64,000 nt of DNA from assembly GCF_000092025.1 (NCBI RefSeq), contig NC_003062.2:680001-744000 (forward strand). Direction: 5' to 3'. The notes beneath the pieces were generated by a model. That model had not been told where the DNA came from. It saw only the letters and a list, made by a program, of their open reading frames with translations, and did no database searches. The translations under genes and the position numbers were made by a program. The stretch comes from Agrobacterium fabrum str. C58. Lineage in GTDB: Bacteria; Pseudomonadota; Alphaproteobacteria; Rhizobiales; Rhizobiaceae. This document shows positions 19,079 through 27,904 of the stretch, piece by piece; positions within the stretch are counted from its first letter, which is position 1, and each line of letters begins with the position of its first letter.

Positions 19079-19093
19079 TTAATCCGCCTTTAA
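19079..19093. promoter_or_regulatory. CtrA-like full binding box (TTAA-N7-TTAA)
   Basis: TTAA at 19079-19082 is followed by 7 bases and TTAA at 19090-19093, the spacing of the alphaproteobacterial CtrA recognition sequence. It lies in the divergent gap, 121 bp before mutL and about 230 bp before the PAS/receiver gene. The motif is visible; binding is inference, and a match this short will occur by chance at times. Confidence 0.4.
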
Positions 19094-19324
19094 TCGGCCA
19101 TGAATATGGTGGGGCAGCTTGAAATGACCGCAGAAACGAGGCCCCCTTCGCCGGGTGGTGTGTGACGTCGACTATGGGTGAGCGTCATCTTCTCCTCACG
19201 ACTGCTTCAAGTGGCGAACCCTGATGTCTCTTTTTCGGAATTTGTCGTTTCATCCCGGCATCTGCCCTGGACGATTCCAATAGAAACATAAGCCTGATCC
19301 AGAAAAACAGGTGGGAGTTTGCAG

Positions 19325-20986
19325 TTGAGTGATTTGGCGTCCTCTGGCGCGGGCGTTCATACGGTGATGCTTGATGCCCTTTGCGACGCGCTTGGCGCGG
19401 CGATCGTCGTTTACGACCGAAACGATCACATTATTTTCGCAAGCCGGAAACTCCTGAGCTTTTTCCCGCTGGAAGAGGCCGTCGCCAGTCCGGGCGCGCG
19501 CCTGCGCGACTATCTGAGCGCGCTTTACGATTGTTATCTGCTGGAGGCGGAAAGTCTCTCCAGCAATGCCCGCCAGCTCGGCCGGGAGGAATGGATCGGC
19601 GAGCGGCTGGCGCTGCACTGGAAGGAACGGTCGGAAAAGACCGAGCGGCTGAAGGGAGAGCGCTTCCTGCGCTTCGTCATGAACCGTCTGCCGTCTGGTC
19701 TCGGCATCAGCGTGGTTGCCGATATTTCCGAACAGAAGAAACGCGAAGAGCAATGGCGCCTCGACCTCGAGCGTGTCCAGCTCATTGAGGACATTCTCGA
19801 CAATCTGCCGTTTCCGGTTCTCGTCAAGGATCGAAACCTCGCTTATGCGGCCGTCAACAAAGCCGCCTGCACCATGGTTGAAACCAGCGCCGAGAGCATT
19901 CTCGGCCGCACCGTTTTTGATCTGCATTCGCGCAAGGTCGCCCGCCGGATCGATGCCGCGGACCGCATGGTCCTGGATAGCGGCACGCCGAGCATCATTC
20001 CTGAAAGAGTGAGACGCCTGAATGGCGAAGAGGTTCTGACGATCACCCGCAAGCAGCGCGTGGGCAGGCCCGGCCGATATTTTCTGGTAACGACGATGGA
20101 GGACGTGACCGCTCTCGCCACCATCGATGCGAACGGCATGCCTGTCATCCCCTCGCTCGAACATGTTCCCTTCGTGGCCTCCACCTATGGCAAGGATGAG
20201 GAAACGGACGGCCGCAGCGGGCTTTTGAAGAGCAAGGCGGTGCTGATCGTCTCCGAAAACACACGTTTTGCGGAGGCCGCCGGCCAGCGGCTGGCTGCCG
20301 GCGGCATGGATCATGCGGCGGTGATGAGCGAGGACGAACAGCGCGCCTTCATCGATGTCGCTGCCTCCGCCGGTGTGGGCATCGACGTGGTCGTCGTCGA
20401 CGCCCAGATGAGCGTCGCATGCCTTGATATTGCCGCCGCCCACGGCCTGCCCGTCGTCACCATCGAGGAAGAGGAGATCGATGCATCGCTCATGCATTAT
20501 CTCGCCGTCGGGCTGAAATCCTCACCGAAGGAGAAAGCCGAGGACGAGGACTGGGAGATCATGACCGACGACCTGCCGGAAATGCTCAGAACCGGCAGCG
20601 TCTGCGATATCCTTCTCGTTGAGGACAACAGGGTCAACCAGATCGTCTTTTCGCAAATCCTCGAGGGGCTGGGACTTTCCTGGCGGCTCGCCACCTCCGG
20701 CGAGGAGGCCTTGCGCCTTTTTGTCGAACAGTCGCCATCCGTCGTCCTTCTCGATACGACGCTCGGGGATATCGACGGTTTCGAGGTCGCCCAACGCATG
20801 CGCGATCTCGCCGGCGACAAACATATTCCCATCGTCGGTGTCATCACCCATGCCTTCGAGGGCGATCTCGACAAATGCCTGGCGTCCGGCATGGACGACA
20901 TGCTGCTGAAACCCGTAAGCCCTGACATGGTCGAGGCGGTTTTCCTGCGGCTTATCGGCAAGGATGTCCTGCGGCTGCAGGCCTGA
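19325..20986 (+). CDS. PAS-domain response regulator with pseudo-receiver, no kinase domain
   Basis: I place the start at TTG 19325 (553 aa), because GGGAG at 19313-19317 sits 7 nt before it. The N-terminal 270 residues look like two PAS-type sensory modules with an EQKKREEQWRLDLERVQ coiled linker between. Residues about 303-400 resemble a receiver fold (VLIVSENTR, then VVVVDAQMS) but lack a normal acidic pocket. A true receiver follows at about 427-548, with EDN, phospho-acceptor Asp477 (LLDTT), Thr508 and Lys529. No histidine kinase or output domain is present, so it is likely an adaptor or phosphate sink. An EAL protein gene lies 86 bp downstream. Confidence 0.75.
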   Translation: MSDLASSGAGVHTVMLDALCDALGAAIVVYDRNDHIIFASRKLLSFFPLEEAVASPGARLRDYLSALYDCYLLEAESLSSNARQLGREEWIGERLALHWKERSEKTERLKGERFLRFVMNRLPSGLGISVVADISEQKKREEQWRLDLERVQLIEDILDNLPFPVLVKDRNLAYAAVNKAACTMVETSAESILGRTVFDLHSRKVARRIDAADRMVLDSGTPSIIPERVRRLNGEEVLTITRKQRVGRPGRYFLVTTMEDVTALATIDANGMPVIPSLEHVPFVASTYGKDEETDGRSGLLKSKAVLIVSENTRFAEAAGQRLAAGGMDHAAVMSEDEQRAFIDVAASAGVGIDVVVVDAQMSVACLDIAAAHGLPVVTIEEEEIDASLMHYLAVGLKSSPKEKAEDEDWEIMTDDLPEMLRTGSVCDILLVEDNRVNQIVFSQILEGLGLSWRLATSGEEALRLFVEQSPSVVLLDTTLGDIDGFEVAQRMRDLAGDKHIPIVGVITHAFEGDLDKCLASGMDDMLLKPVSPDMVEAVFLRLIGKDVLRLQA

Positions 20987-21072
20987 AATTTCCATTGTCG
21001 GGAGGCTATGGCTTTTTTAATACTTGCCCTGCATTGTGAGCGCGGTCGACACAGGATTCACGAGATGCAGGA

Positions 21073-22425
21073 ATGAAACGGGCAGAGCCGCAATCGTTGC
21101 AGGTCAGCCAGAACGAGCTGCAGGCGATGGCCTACAGTGATCCGCTGACGGGGCTCGGCAACCGCTACCGTCTGCGGGACAAGATTCGCATGCTCGCCAG
21201 TGAACGATCCAGCGATCCGGCACCCTTTACGGTCGGCATTGCCAATATCGACGGTTTCAAACCCATCAACGATCTCTTCGGCGTCCAGGCGGGTGACGAA
21301 ATCCTGTGCCAGGTGGCGCACCGGCTGAAGGCCTGCATTCCCGATGGCGCCATCGTGACGCGCCATGACGGCGACGAATTCGCCTTCGTGCTGCCGCTGA
21401 TTTTCGAGCGCATCGGCGCGGAGCGCATTGGCAACATGATCAAGGACGTGCTGTCGGCCCCTTACGATCTCGGCGATCGCAATGTCCGCCTGTCCTCCTC
21501 TTTCGGTTTCGCCATTTATCCCTTCGCCGGTGATGAATACGAGGATCTGCTGAAAAGCGCCGAGACCGCGCTTTACCGCTCGAAGCGTCGCGGCCGCGGC
21601 CAGATCACCGTCTATTCGCGTGAGATCGCGCAGGAAATGAAGCGCGCCACGCAGCTGGAACAGGCGCTCAGAAACGCGATCATCACCGATGCGATCGACG
21701 TGCATTTCCAGCCGATCGTTCGGCTGGAGGAGGCGAAGGTCATCGGTTTCGAGGCGCTCGCCCGCTGGAACGATCCCGATCTCGGCTTCGTGTCGCCCGC
21801 AGTCTTCGTGCCGCTAGCCGAAGAGCGCGGTTTCATCGATGCGCTGTCGGAAGCCCTGCTGCGCAAAGCGGCGGAAGCGGCCCTGTTCTGGCCGCGTGAG
21901 CTGTTCCTGTCCTTCAACCTGTCTTCCGCGCAATTGATGGACCCGAGCACATCGGACAATATTCTCTCCATTCTCTCGCGTGTCGGCCTCGATCCGCACC
22001 GGCTGGAGCTGGAAATCACCGAAACGGCGGTCATGACGTCAGCCGATACCGCGCAGCGCATCATCAGCGAATTGCAGAGTGCCGGCGTTCGCATCTCGCT
22101 CGACGATTTCGGCACCGGCCAGTCGAGCCTCGGCCGCCTGCGTGACTTCACCTTCGACAAGGTGAAGATCGACCGCGCCTTCGTCTCGCGCATCAGCAGC
22201 GACCGCCCCTCCGAACACATCATCAAGGCCATCGTCGCCATGTGCGAGGGGCTTGATCTCGAGGTTGTGGCCGAGGGGATCGAGGAGCGGGTGGAAGAAG
22301 AAAAACTGCGTGCGCTTGGCTGCGCCATGGGGCAGGGCTATTTCTACGGCCGCCCCGTCGACGCTGCGGCAACCCAGCGTTACCTGCACGAGAATTATCG
22401 CGAGATATTGTCGGATATTTCCTGA
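21073..22425 (+). CDS. Degenerate-GGDEF/EAL protein, probable c-di-GMP phosphodiesterase
   Basis: The 450-aa cytoplasmic protein has a GGDEF domain (about 15-180) and an EAL domain (about 195-440). The GGDEF signature reads DGDEF at residues 99-103, with the first Gly replaced, and there is no RxxD inhibitory site five residues upstream; cyclase activity is doubtful. The EAL domain looks complete: EAL at 227-229 in GFEALARW, FNLS, LEITET, DDFGTG, KIDR and AEGIE. Hydrolysis of c-di-GMP is therefore likely, with GGDEF as a possible GTP sensor. It has no membrane segment. It lies just after the PAS/receiver gene, suggesting joint signalling. Confidence 0.87.
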   Translation: MKRAEPQSLQVSQNELQAMAYSDPLTGLGNRYRLRDKIRMLASERSSDPAPFTVGIANIDGFKPINDLFGVQAGDEILCQVAHRLKACIPDGAIVTRHDGDEFAFVLPLIFERIGAERIGNMIKDVLSAPYDLGDRNVRLSSSFGFAIYPFAGDEYEDLLKSAETALYRSKRRGRGQITVYSREIAQEMKRATQLEQALRNAIITDAIDVHFQPIVRLEEAKVIGFEALARWNDPDLGFVSPAVFVPLAEERGFIDALSEALLRKAAEAALFWPRELFLSFNLSSAQLMDPSTSDNILSILSRVGLDPHRLELEITETAVMTSADTAQRIISELQSAGVRISLDDFGTGQSSLGRLRDFTFDKVKIDRAFVSRISSDRPSEHIIKAIVAMCEGLDLEVVAEGIEERVEEEKLRALGCAMGQGYFYGRPVDAAATQRYLHENYREILSDIS

Positions 22426-22513
22426 TGTAACATAGCTTTGCCGCAACGTTTGCTGATCATTCCGTTGCGTTGTCTAGCCAAGCCGAGCACTATATGTGCC
22501 GGCACATCCCCAA

Positions 22514-22631
22514 CCCTCATTCCTGTGCTTGTCACAGGAATCCAGCCGACGCGCGTCTGCGCGGCGAAAGAGTCCCTATAGCCCAAGGACTTGGGCTGAC
22601 TGGATTCCTGTGACAAGCACAGGAATGAGGG
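22514..22631. repeat. RIME-like palindromic intergenic element, complete copy
   Basis: The 32-bp left arm (22514-22545) is a perfect inverted repeat of the right arm (22600-22631). Each arm can also fold on itself (ATTCCTGTG with CACAGGAAT). The core holds GCCCAAGGACTTGGGC and a GACGCGCGTCTGCGCG segment. It is in reverse orientation relative to the other three copies. It fills most of the 275-bp gap between the EAL gene and the SMP-30 gene. Confidence 0.85.
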
Positions 22632-22701
22632 AGGTGGGCTATAGCGCCCTTACCTGAAAGGCGCCCCAGGCGCTGTTATTGCGGCAGGCCGCTGCCGCGC
22701 C

Positions 22702-23646
22702 TCAGAGCCTGTAAAGCGGCTCGAACCTGCCCTTCACCTCGATACCGAGTTCGAATGTCAGACCATGCTGCGGATTTGCGGTAATGGCGTCGTCATCGAG
22801 ATGTTCGCGGGCGGAGGTGACGAGCAGGCGCGAAGCGTCGGGGCCGATGAAGGCCGGGCAGGTCGTCTGTTTGCCGGGCACCTCGTATCGGGCGATGTGA
22901 TTGCCATCGGTATCGTAACGATCAACCGCACCTTCACCCCAACGGGCATTCCAGATATGCCCTTCGGCATCGCAGACCGATCCGTCCATACCGCCCTTGA
23001 TACCGGTGGAATCGATGAAGACTTCGGCCTTGCCGGTGGGAAGACCGGTCCGCGCATCGAGCGGCACCCGCATCAGCCTGTTCACCTTGGTATCGACGAA
23101 ATAACCCGTTGTGCCGTCGGGGGAGAAGCAGATCGAATTCGGAATGCTGATATCCGCGAAAAGCTTCGTCACCTTGCCTTTGGCGACATGATAGATGCTG
23201 CCGGCGCCGGTTTCGGCCTTGCGACCCATGGTGCCGATCCACAGCGCGCCGGATGGGTGCATGCGCCCGTCATTGGAACGGTTGCCAGGCAGGTCGCTTT
23301 CCAGCTCCGCATGCAATGTCAGCACGCCGGTCGCGGTGTCGCGCAGGAAAAGCCCGTCATCGGAGGCGATCAGCTGCTTGCTGTCGCTGATCTTGGCGAG
23401 CGCGCTGCCCATGAAGGGCAGGGCATGTACGGTCTTGCGGCCGGAGGCGAGATGCAGCTCATGCAGTTCGCGCTCGAGAATATTGAACCACCAGGCGGTG
23501 CCGCTGGCGGGGTCGAAGGTCGGGCCTTCGCCAAGCAGCATCGGCGTTTCGTCCAGAACACGTCCTGCAAAGGGAAAAACGGTCGCCAAGCTCTTATCCT
23601 CCGATGGCTGCATCATAGGCCGCGAGTGTGACAGTGGCGCGTTCAC
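22702..23646 (-). CDS. SMP-30/gluconolactonase family sugar lactonase
   Basis: This six-bladed propeller enzyme opens aldonolactones; in this operon galactonolactone is the natural candidate. Landmarks are LGEGPTFD near the N terminus (metal ligand Glu), SNDGRMHPSGALWIGTM (the NDG metal-site segment) and PNSICFSPDG. The GTG at 23646 gives 314 aa and has GGAGG 3 nt upstream. ATG 23616 or 23613 (304 or 303 aa) would give only about 20 bp of overlap with dgoA and is equally plausible. It is the last gene of the minus-strand cassette. Confidence 0.85.
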   Translation of the reverse strand: MNAPLSHSRPMMQPSEDKSLATVFPFAGRVLDETPMLLGEGPTFDPASGTAWWFNILERELHELHLASGRKTVHALPFMGSALAKISDSKQLIASDDGLFLRDTATGVLTLHAELESDLPGNRSNDGRMHPSGALWIGTMGRKAETGAGSIYHVAKGKVTKLFADISIPNSICFSPDGTTGYFVDTKVNRLMRVPLDARTGLPTGKAEVFIDSTGIKGGMDGSVCDAEGHIWNARWGEGAVDRYDTDGNHIARYEVPGKQTTCPAFIGPDASRLLVTSAREHLDDDAITANPQHGLTFELGIEVKGRFEPLYRL

Positions 23647-24223
23647 GCACCTCCGCCGCCGTCATGCCGGGCTTGTAAAGGCTGGTCCCGAGACCGAAAG
23701 CCCGAATGCCGGCCGAGGTATAGTCGGAAAAATTCTTGTCCGAGACACCGCCGACGGCGGCGATGATCAGCTCCTTCGGCAGGATCGTCCTGATGGCATT
23801 GATGCCGGAAGGGCCGATGATGCTGGCGGGGAAAAACTTCAGCCCCGTCGCTCCGGCCTTTGCGGCCACCAGCGCTTCGGTGGGGGTGAGAACACCCGGC
23901 ATCGTTACCATGCCTTTTTCACGCGCGGCGGTAATGACCTCGGCATCGGCATTGGGGCTCACCATCAGCTTGCCGCCTGCCGCATCCAGCGATGCCACGT
24001 CTTCCACGCTGAGCACGGTGCCGGCGCCAATCAGGCAATCGGCCGGGGCCATCCTGGCGGCGATCTCGATCGAGCGGAACGGATCGGGCGAGTTGAGCGG
24101 AATTTCGATGGCGCGGAAGCCGGTCTCGATCAGCGCGCCGACGACGCCTTCGGTTTCCTCGGGTTTCAGACCGCGCAGAATGGCGATCAGCGGATATTTG
24201 ATGGAAGGGAAGGGAATACGCAT
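23594..24223 (-). CDS. dgoA: 2-dehydro-3-deoxy-6-phosphogalactonate aldolase
   Basis: DgoA splits 2-keto-3-deoxy-6-phosphogalactonate into pyruvate and glyceraldehyde 3-phosphate. The 209-aa class I aldolase has ILRGLKPEE, the catalytic-site Glu in RAIEIPLNSPDP, GAGTVLS, and the Schiff-base Lys in TGLKFFPA. These fit the KDPG/KDPGal aldolase family, and the DgoA identity rests on the adjacent dgoK. It starts 15 bp after dgoK and overlaps the start of the lactonase gene. Confidence 0.9.
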   Translation of the reverse strand: MRIPFPSIKYPLIAILRGLKPEETEGVVGALIETGFRAIEIPLNSPDPFRSIEIAARMAPADCLIGAGTVLSVEDVASLDAAGGKLMVSPNADAEVITAAREKGMVTMPGVLTPTEALVAAKAGATGLKFFPASIIGPSGINAIRTILPKELIIAAVGGVSDKNFSDYTSAGIRAFGLGTSLYKPGMTAAEVRERATVTLAAYDAAIGG

Positions 24224-24238
24224 GGTCGATCTTTCTTC

Positions 24239-25153
24239 CTATGGCCAGATGGCATTTGCAGCGGCCAGCAATCCGCGCCGCACGGCGTCGTCGGCGTCGA
24301 TGACCGTATAGTGGATATCAAGGGCGGTGAAGGCACCTTCATAAAGCGCGCCGAGTGCGCCGGAGCCGATGAGCACCACCGGCGTCTCGCGCTTTGCCTG
24401 CGAATGAGCGCCGGCGATTTCCAGCCCGATCATGATGCCGGAAAGCCTCGCCTTGGCGTCGGTCGCGGCAAGCCCGTGCAGCAATTGGCCGGATCGCAGG
24501 GTGAAAAGGCGATTGGTCGCAAGCTCGGGATGGGCGTAGATATCGCGCACGGCTGCCGTGAAAGCCTCGTGCTCGCCGGTGAAGGCTTCGGCCTCCGCCA
24601 CCGCGTGTGACAGAATGGTCTGTTTGGAGATCGCCTCAAAGAGTTCGCCGGTCATGAAGGTGGCGAAGCGTGTCACGCCGCCATCCTTGACGGTCACCCA
24701 TTTGGAATGGGTGCCGGGCATGCAGACGAGTTTCTCTCCACTATCTCCCGAAGACAGAGCGCCGAGCAATTGCGTTTCTTCGCCGCGCATCACGTCGGGC
24801 GCGCCTTTGTCCCGCTGTGCGAGACCCGGCAGGATGCGCACATCCCGTGTCTGACCCGGCACGCGGACAGCACCTTCCAGAACCGCCGAAAGCGAGGCCG
24901 GCACGTCGATATAACCCGCCTCGACCCAGCCCTGCCGTGCGCCCGCCATGCCGCAGACGAGAACCGGCAAATCCGCGGGTGCGCCGATGGCGTCGAGATG
25001 CGCCTGCAATACGTCGGCAAAACCGGTCCGCATGGCGGTGGTCATGCCTTCCGCGCTGCGCCGTTCGGCAAGCACCGCGCCCGATCGGCTGAGAAGCCAG
25101 AGCCGGAAACTGGTCGTGCCCCAGTCAACGGCGATGAAAGCGGGTTCGGACAT
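24239..25153 (-). CDS. dgoK: 2-dehydro-3-deoxygalactonokinase
   Basis: DgoK phosphorylates 2-keto-3-deoxygalactonate with ATP. I use ATG 25153 (304 aa), whose ATG shares its A with the TAA stop of the upstream SDR gene (TAATG), so translation is coupled. The start reads FIAVDWGTTSFRLWLL, the phosphate-1 motif of this actin-fold kinase family. CGMAGARQGW, MPGTHSKWV and a C-terminal VVLIGSGALG segment also fit. A longer open frame upstream (to 25270) lies inside the SDR gene and is rejected. Confidence 0.9.
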   Translation of the reverse strand: MSEPAFIAVDWGTTSFRLWLLSRSGAVLAERRSAEGMTTAMRTGFADVLQAHLDAIGAPADLPVLVCGMAGARQGWVEAGYIDVPASLSAVLEGAVRVPGQTRDVRILPGLAQRDKGAPDVMRGEETQLLGALSSGDSGEKLVCMPGTHSKWVTVKDGGVTRFATFMTGELFEAISKQTILSHAVAEAEAFTGEHEAFTAAVRDIYAHPELATNRLFTLRSGQLLHGLAATDAKARLSGIMIGLEIAGAHSQAKRETPVVLIGSGALGALYEGAFTALDIHYTVIDADDAVRRGLLAAANAIWP

Positions 25154-25935
25154 TATAACAGGCCTCCGTCTACGATAATGGATTGCGCCGTGATGGCGCT
25201 CGATGCCGATGATGCGAGAAACAGGCACGGCCCGGAAAGATCGGCAGCGACGAGCGTGCGCTTCAGGCACTGCCGCGCCGTGGTGGCCGTAATGCCCTCA
25301 TCCGTCAGCCACAGTTCCTTCTGCCGCTCCGTCACGATCATGCCCGGCAGGAGCGTGTTGACGCGGATATTTTCCGGCCCCAGCCTGCCGGCAAGGCTCT
25401 TGGTGAGACCGATAATGCCGGCTTTCGCCGCTGCATAGGAAGGCAACTCGCCCATGTTCAGCAAAAACGAGATAGACGAAAAATTGACGATCGAGGCATC
25501 CTTCGCCTGTCGCAGATGGGGAAGGGCAGCCTGAACCGTGAAGAACATCTGCTTGAGATTGACCGCCTGGTTGGCGTCCCAATAGGCCTCTGTGACGCTG
25601 TCGATGTCGTGACGGTCGTCCCAGGCGGCATTGTTGACCAGCACCTTGATGCCGCCGGTGGCGGAGGCGGCCATATCCACCGTACGCTTGATCGCGTCGA
25701 TATCACTGAGGTCGGCCCTGAAATAATGGACCGGGTGAGGCACCGTCGCCGCAAGCCGCTCGACAAGCGCTATGCTCGGCTGTTCGGCGATGTCGATGAA
25801 CGAAACCTTCGCCCCCTGCATCGCGAAGGCTTCGACCAGCGATGCCCCGATGCCCGAACCGCCGCCGGTAACGAGCACGCCCGCATCCTTGAGGTCTGGA
25901 AATTGGGCTTGCATCATTGGCGTCATCTCGTTCAT
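25153..25935 (-). CDS. SDR-family dehydrogenase, probable sugar dehydrogenase
   Basis: The 260-aa short-chain dehydrogenase has the NAD(P) motif TGGGSGIG (about residues 23-30), NNAA, the catalytic Ser in FSSISF and YAAAK with catalytic Tyr and Lys. An Asp after the second strand (SFIDIAEQ) favours NAD+. As first gene of a dgoK-dgoA-lactonase cassette it most likely oxidises D-galactose (or a related aldose) to the lactone, opening a De Ley-Doudoroff route. This is inferred from context. ATG 25935 is used; in-frame ATGs at 25926 and 25917 are possible. The divergent IclR gene and palindrome lie upstream. Confidence 0.85.
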   Translation of the reverse strand: MNEMTPMMQAQFPDLKDAGVLVTGGGSGIGASLVEAFAMQGAKVSFIDIAEQPSIALVERLAATVPHPVHYFRADLSDIDAIKRTVDMAASATGGIKVLVNNAAWDDRHDIDSVTEAYWDANQAVNLKQMFFTVQAALPHLRQAKDASIVNFSSISFLLNMGELPSYAAAKAGIIGLTKSLAGRLGPENIRVNTLLPGMIVTERQKELWLTDEGITATTARQCLKRTLVAADLSGPCLFLASSASSAITAQSIIVDGGLL

Positions 25936-25948
25936 GAAAGGCTTGATT

Positions 25949-25965
25949 GTTCCATTATTTGGAAC
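25949..25965. promoter_or_regulatory. Perfect inverted repeat, likely IclR operator
   Basis: GTTCCA-TTATT-TGGAAC is a perfect 6+5+6 palindrome in the divergent gap, 14 nt before the SDR start and about 70 nt before the preferred IclR start. IclR-type regulators of sugar-acid genes (KdgR-like) use TGGAAC/GTTCCA half-sites, so this is a good operator candidate for the divergently encoded regulator. Confidence 0.65.
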
Positions 25966-26035
25966 TAAATTTTACTAAGTGGAATTATTCTCTTGGCGTC
26001 TCGATGATGTCAAGACCGATGACGGTGGATGGCGC

Positions 26036-26875
26036 ATGCCTGATGATAAAAAAGCCAATGGCGGAAAGCCCGATGCGGTTCCGCCCTCACACCAGAAAAC
26101 CGAAAACGCCACCGGCACGCTCGGCAAGGTCGTCTCGCTGCTGGAACTGATCGCCCTTGCCGAAAAGCCGATGCGTTTTACCGATGTCGTCGAGGCAAGC
26201 GGTCAGCCTCGCGGCACGGTTCACCGCCAGCTCGCGCATCTGGTTGCCGAGGGCCTGGTGGATCATGCCGCCGATCAGACCTATGCGGTGGGGCTGAGGC
26301 TCCTGCAACTGGCGGCGAAGGCCTGGAGCGGCAATGATCTGCGCAACGTCGCAGCACCTCATCTTTCGGCCTTGCAGGAAGCGACGCAGGAATCCGTGCA
26401 TCTCGCCGTTCTGAACGGCGGGCAGGTCACCTATCTCGACAAGATGGAGGGTCGCCATACATTGCGCATGCATTCGCAGGTCGGCAAAACCTCGCCGGCC
26501 TATTGCACGGGGGTGGGCAAGGCGGCGCTGTCGCTGCTGCCCGTCGATGAGCTGGCGGAACTTGCCGCAGGAATGGAGTTTCACCGTTTCACGGAGGCGA
26601 CGCTGATAACGCCGGAAGCCCTGATGGCCGATGTCGCCGCCATCTGCGACAATGGTTACGGTTTCGATCTTCAGGAACATGAAATCGGAATTCATTGCGT
26701 CGCCGCACCGGTCCGGGCGCGGGGCCGCAATTTTGTGGCGGCGATCTCGGTCACCGGTCCCGCCTACCGGGTGGATGCGGAACAGCTGCGCAACTGGGCG
26801 CCGCTGGTGCGCGAAACGGCCGATAAAATCTCTGCGGAACTCGCCTGCAGATTATCCCCGGTTGCGGATGATTGA
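26036..26875 (+). CDS. IclR-family transcriptional regulator of the galactonate cassette
   Basis: The protein (279 aa from ATG 26036; a GTG at 25979 would add 19 residues but lacks a ribosome-binding site) has an N-terminal winged helix-turn-helix: GKVVSLLELIAL, then PRGTVHRQLAHLVAEGLV. An IclR effector domain follows, with QESVHLAVLNGGQVTYLDKMEG and FDLQEHEIGIHCVAAPV. It is divergent from the SDR-dgoK-dgoA-lactonase operon and probably represses it until an intermediate such as keto-deoxygalactonate binds. The effector identity is inferred from context. Confidence 0.88.
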   Translation: MPDDKKANGGKPDAVPPSHQKTENATGTLGKVVSLLELIALAEKPMRFTDVVEASGQPRGTVHRQLAHLVAEGLVDHAADQTYAVGLRLLQLAAKAWSGNDLRNVAAPHLSALQEATQESVHLAVLNGGQVTYLDKMEGRHTLRMHSQVGKTSPAYCTGVGKAALSLLPVDELAELAAGMEFHRFTEATLITPEALMADVAAICDNGYGFDLQEHEIGIHCVAAPVRARGRNFVAAISVTGPAYRVDAEQLRNWAPLVRETADKISAELACRLSPVADD

Positions 26876-27085
26876 GAGAAAAACGGCGCGCCCCGTCGGG
26901 TTTCTCCGCCAGAATTGGCCGTGAGGACACTCATACATGTGTGTTAGTAATTATTTTCGACTATTCGGAATTAAACTTTCAACTTTTGTTTGCATGAATC
27001 GATTTGCTGAGTAACATCCCCCACAATTCCGGGCAGGGGCGGGGCTTTTGCGGCGGCATTTTCTCATTCTCGAAGAACAGCTTTG

Positions 27086-27826
27086 ATGCAGAAAACAGAA
27101 ACGGCCGCCGTTCAGTCGATTGGTGTGGATTGCGTTCGCGAGATCGCCGGTCTCAACACGCAATTCGATATATTCCGCTTCCTGAAACGGCTGACGGAGG
27201 TCTGGGAGTTTCGCGCCTTCATGGTGCTCGACCTGTCGTCGGAACTGGCGAGCGAATTGTCGCAATATACTGTTATCACCAGCTGGCCGGCCGAGCTTTT
27301 GCAGCGTTATGATGAAGAGGGCATGCTGCAGAACAGCCGGGTGATGGCGCAGCTGAAAAAATCGACCATACCCTTCTCCGTCTCCATGGATTTTCTGGTC
27401 AACGGCGAGGAGCATATCGCTAATAAAACGGTGATAGGTCTGTTCGAGCGCTTCGAGATGGTGAATTCGGTCTGGTTTCCCGTTCACGACGTCACCATGA
27501 GGCGCGGCGCCATATCCTTTTCAGGCAATAAGGCGGTTCTGCCAACCACCCGGCTTGCCGAACTTTTGTATATTTCCTGCCATGTCTTTGCCCGGCTATC
27601 TGAAATCCGCCGCCTGGACCTCAGGGTTCCCGAAACACTGAGCGAGCGGGAGATCGACTGTCTGAACTGGACCGCCGCTGGCAAGACGAGCGCTGAAATC
27701 GCTGAGATCATGATGCTCTCGGAACATACCATCAATCACTACCTGAACCGCGCGACCAAAAAACTCGACACGGTCAACCGCACCCAGGCTGTCGCGAAAG
27801 CGCTGCGGGTCGGCCTGATAAAATAG
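27086..27826 (+). CDS. LuxR-type regulator, solo, AHL pocket residues altered
   Basis: The 246-aa protein has an autoinducer-domain-like N-terminal part and a C-terminal LuxR helix-turn-helix (LSEREIDCLNWTAAGKTSAEIAEIM..., about 182-240). In the N-terminal domain the SWPAELLQRY segment is kept (Trp67, Tyr75). The nearly invariant Asp-Pro pair that follows is Asn83-Ser84, so acyl-homoserine-lactone binding is doubtful. No luxI-type synthase gene is in the window. ATG 27086 is used. A solute-binding-protein gene begins 78 bp downstream, an association that suggests a shared ligand-response role. Confidence 0.82.
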   Translation: MQKTETAAVQSIGVDCVREIAGLNTQFDIFRFLKRLTEVWEFRAFMVLDLSSELASELSQYTVITSWPAELLQRYDEEGMLQNSRVMAQLKKSTIPFSVSMDFLVNGEEHIANKTVIGLFERFEMVNSVWFPVHDVTMRRGAISFSGNKAVLPTTRLAELLYISCHVFARLSEIRRLDLRVPETLSEREIDCLNWTAAGKTSAEIAEIMMLSEHTINHYLNRATKKLDTVNRTQAVAKALRVGLIK

Positions 27827-27904
27827 CGAAATCATAATTTTATCATTGTGATAAACCGCTACCTGGGCGATCCTCCTTTCGAATCACCGGAAAGGAGAAA
27901 TCGT

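Noticed and set aside
22395..22616. 73-aa minus-strand open frame over the 22.5 kb palindrome
   Set aside because: It follows the repeat element, and similar frames appear at the other copies; a repeat artefact.
23195..24610. 471-aa plus-strand open frame across the lactonase, dgoA and dgoK genes
   Set aside because: It runs antisense over three recognised genes.
25961..25981. GGAAC at 25961 as a second EcfG promoter
   Set aside because: No CGTT-like element at 16 or 17 bp; the sequence is better explained as half of the IclR palindrome.
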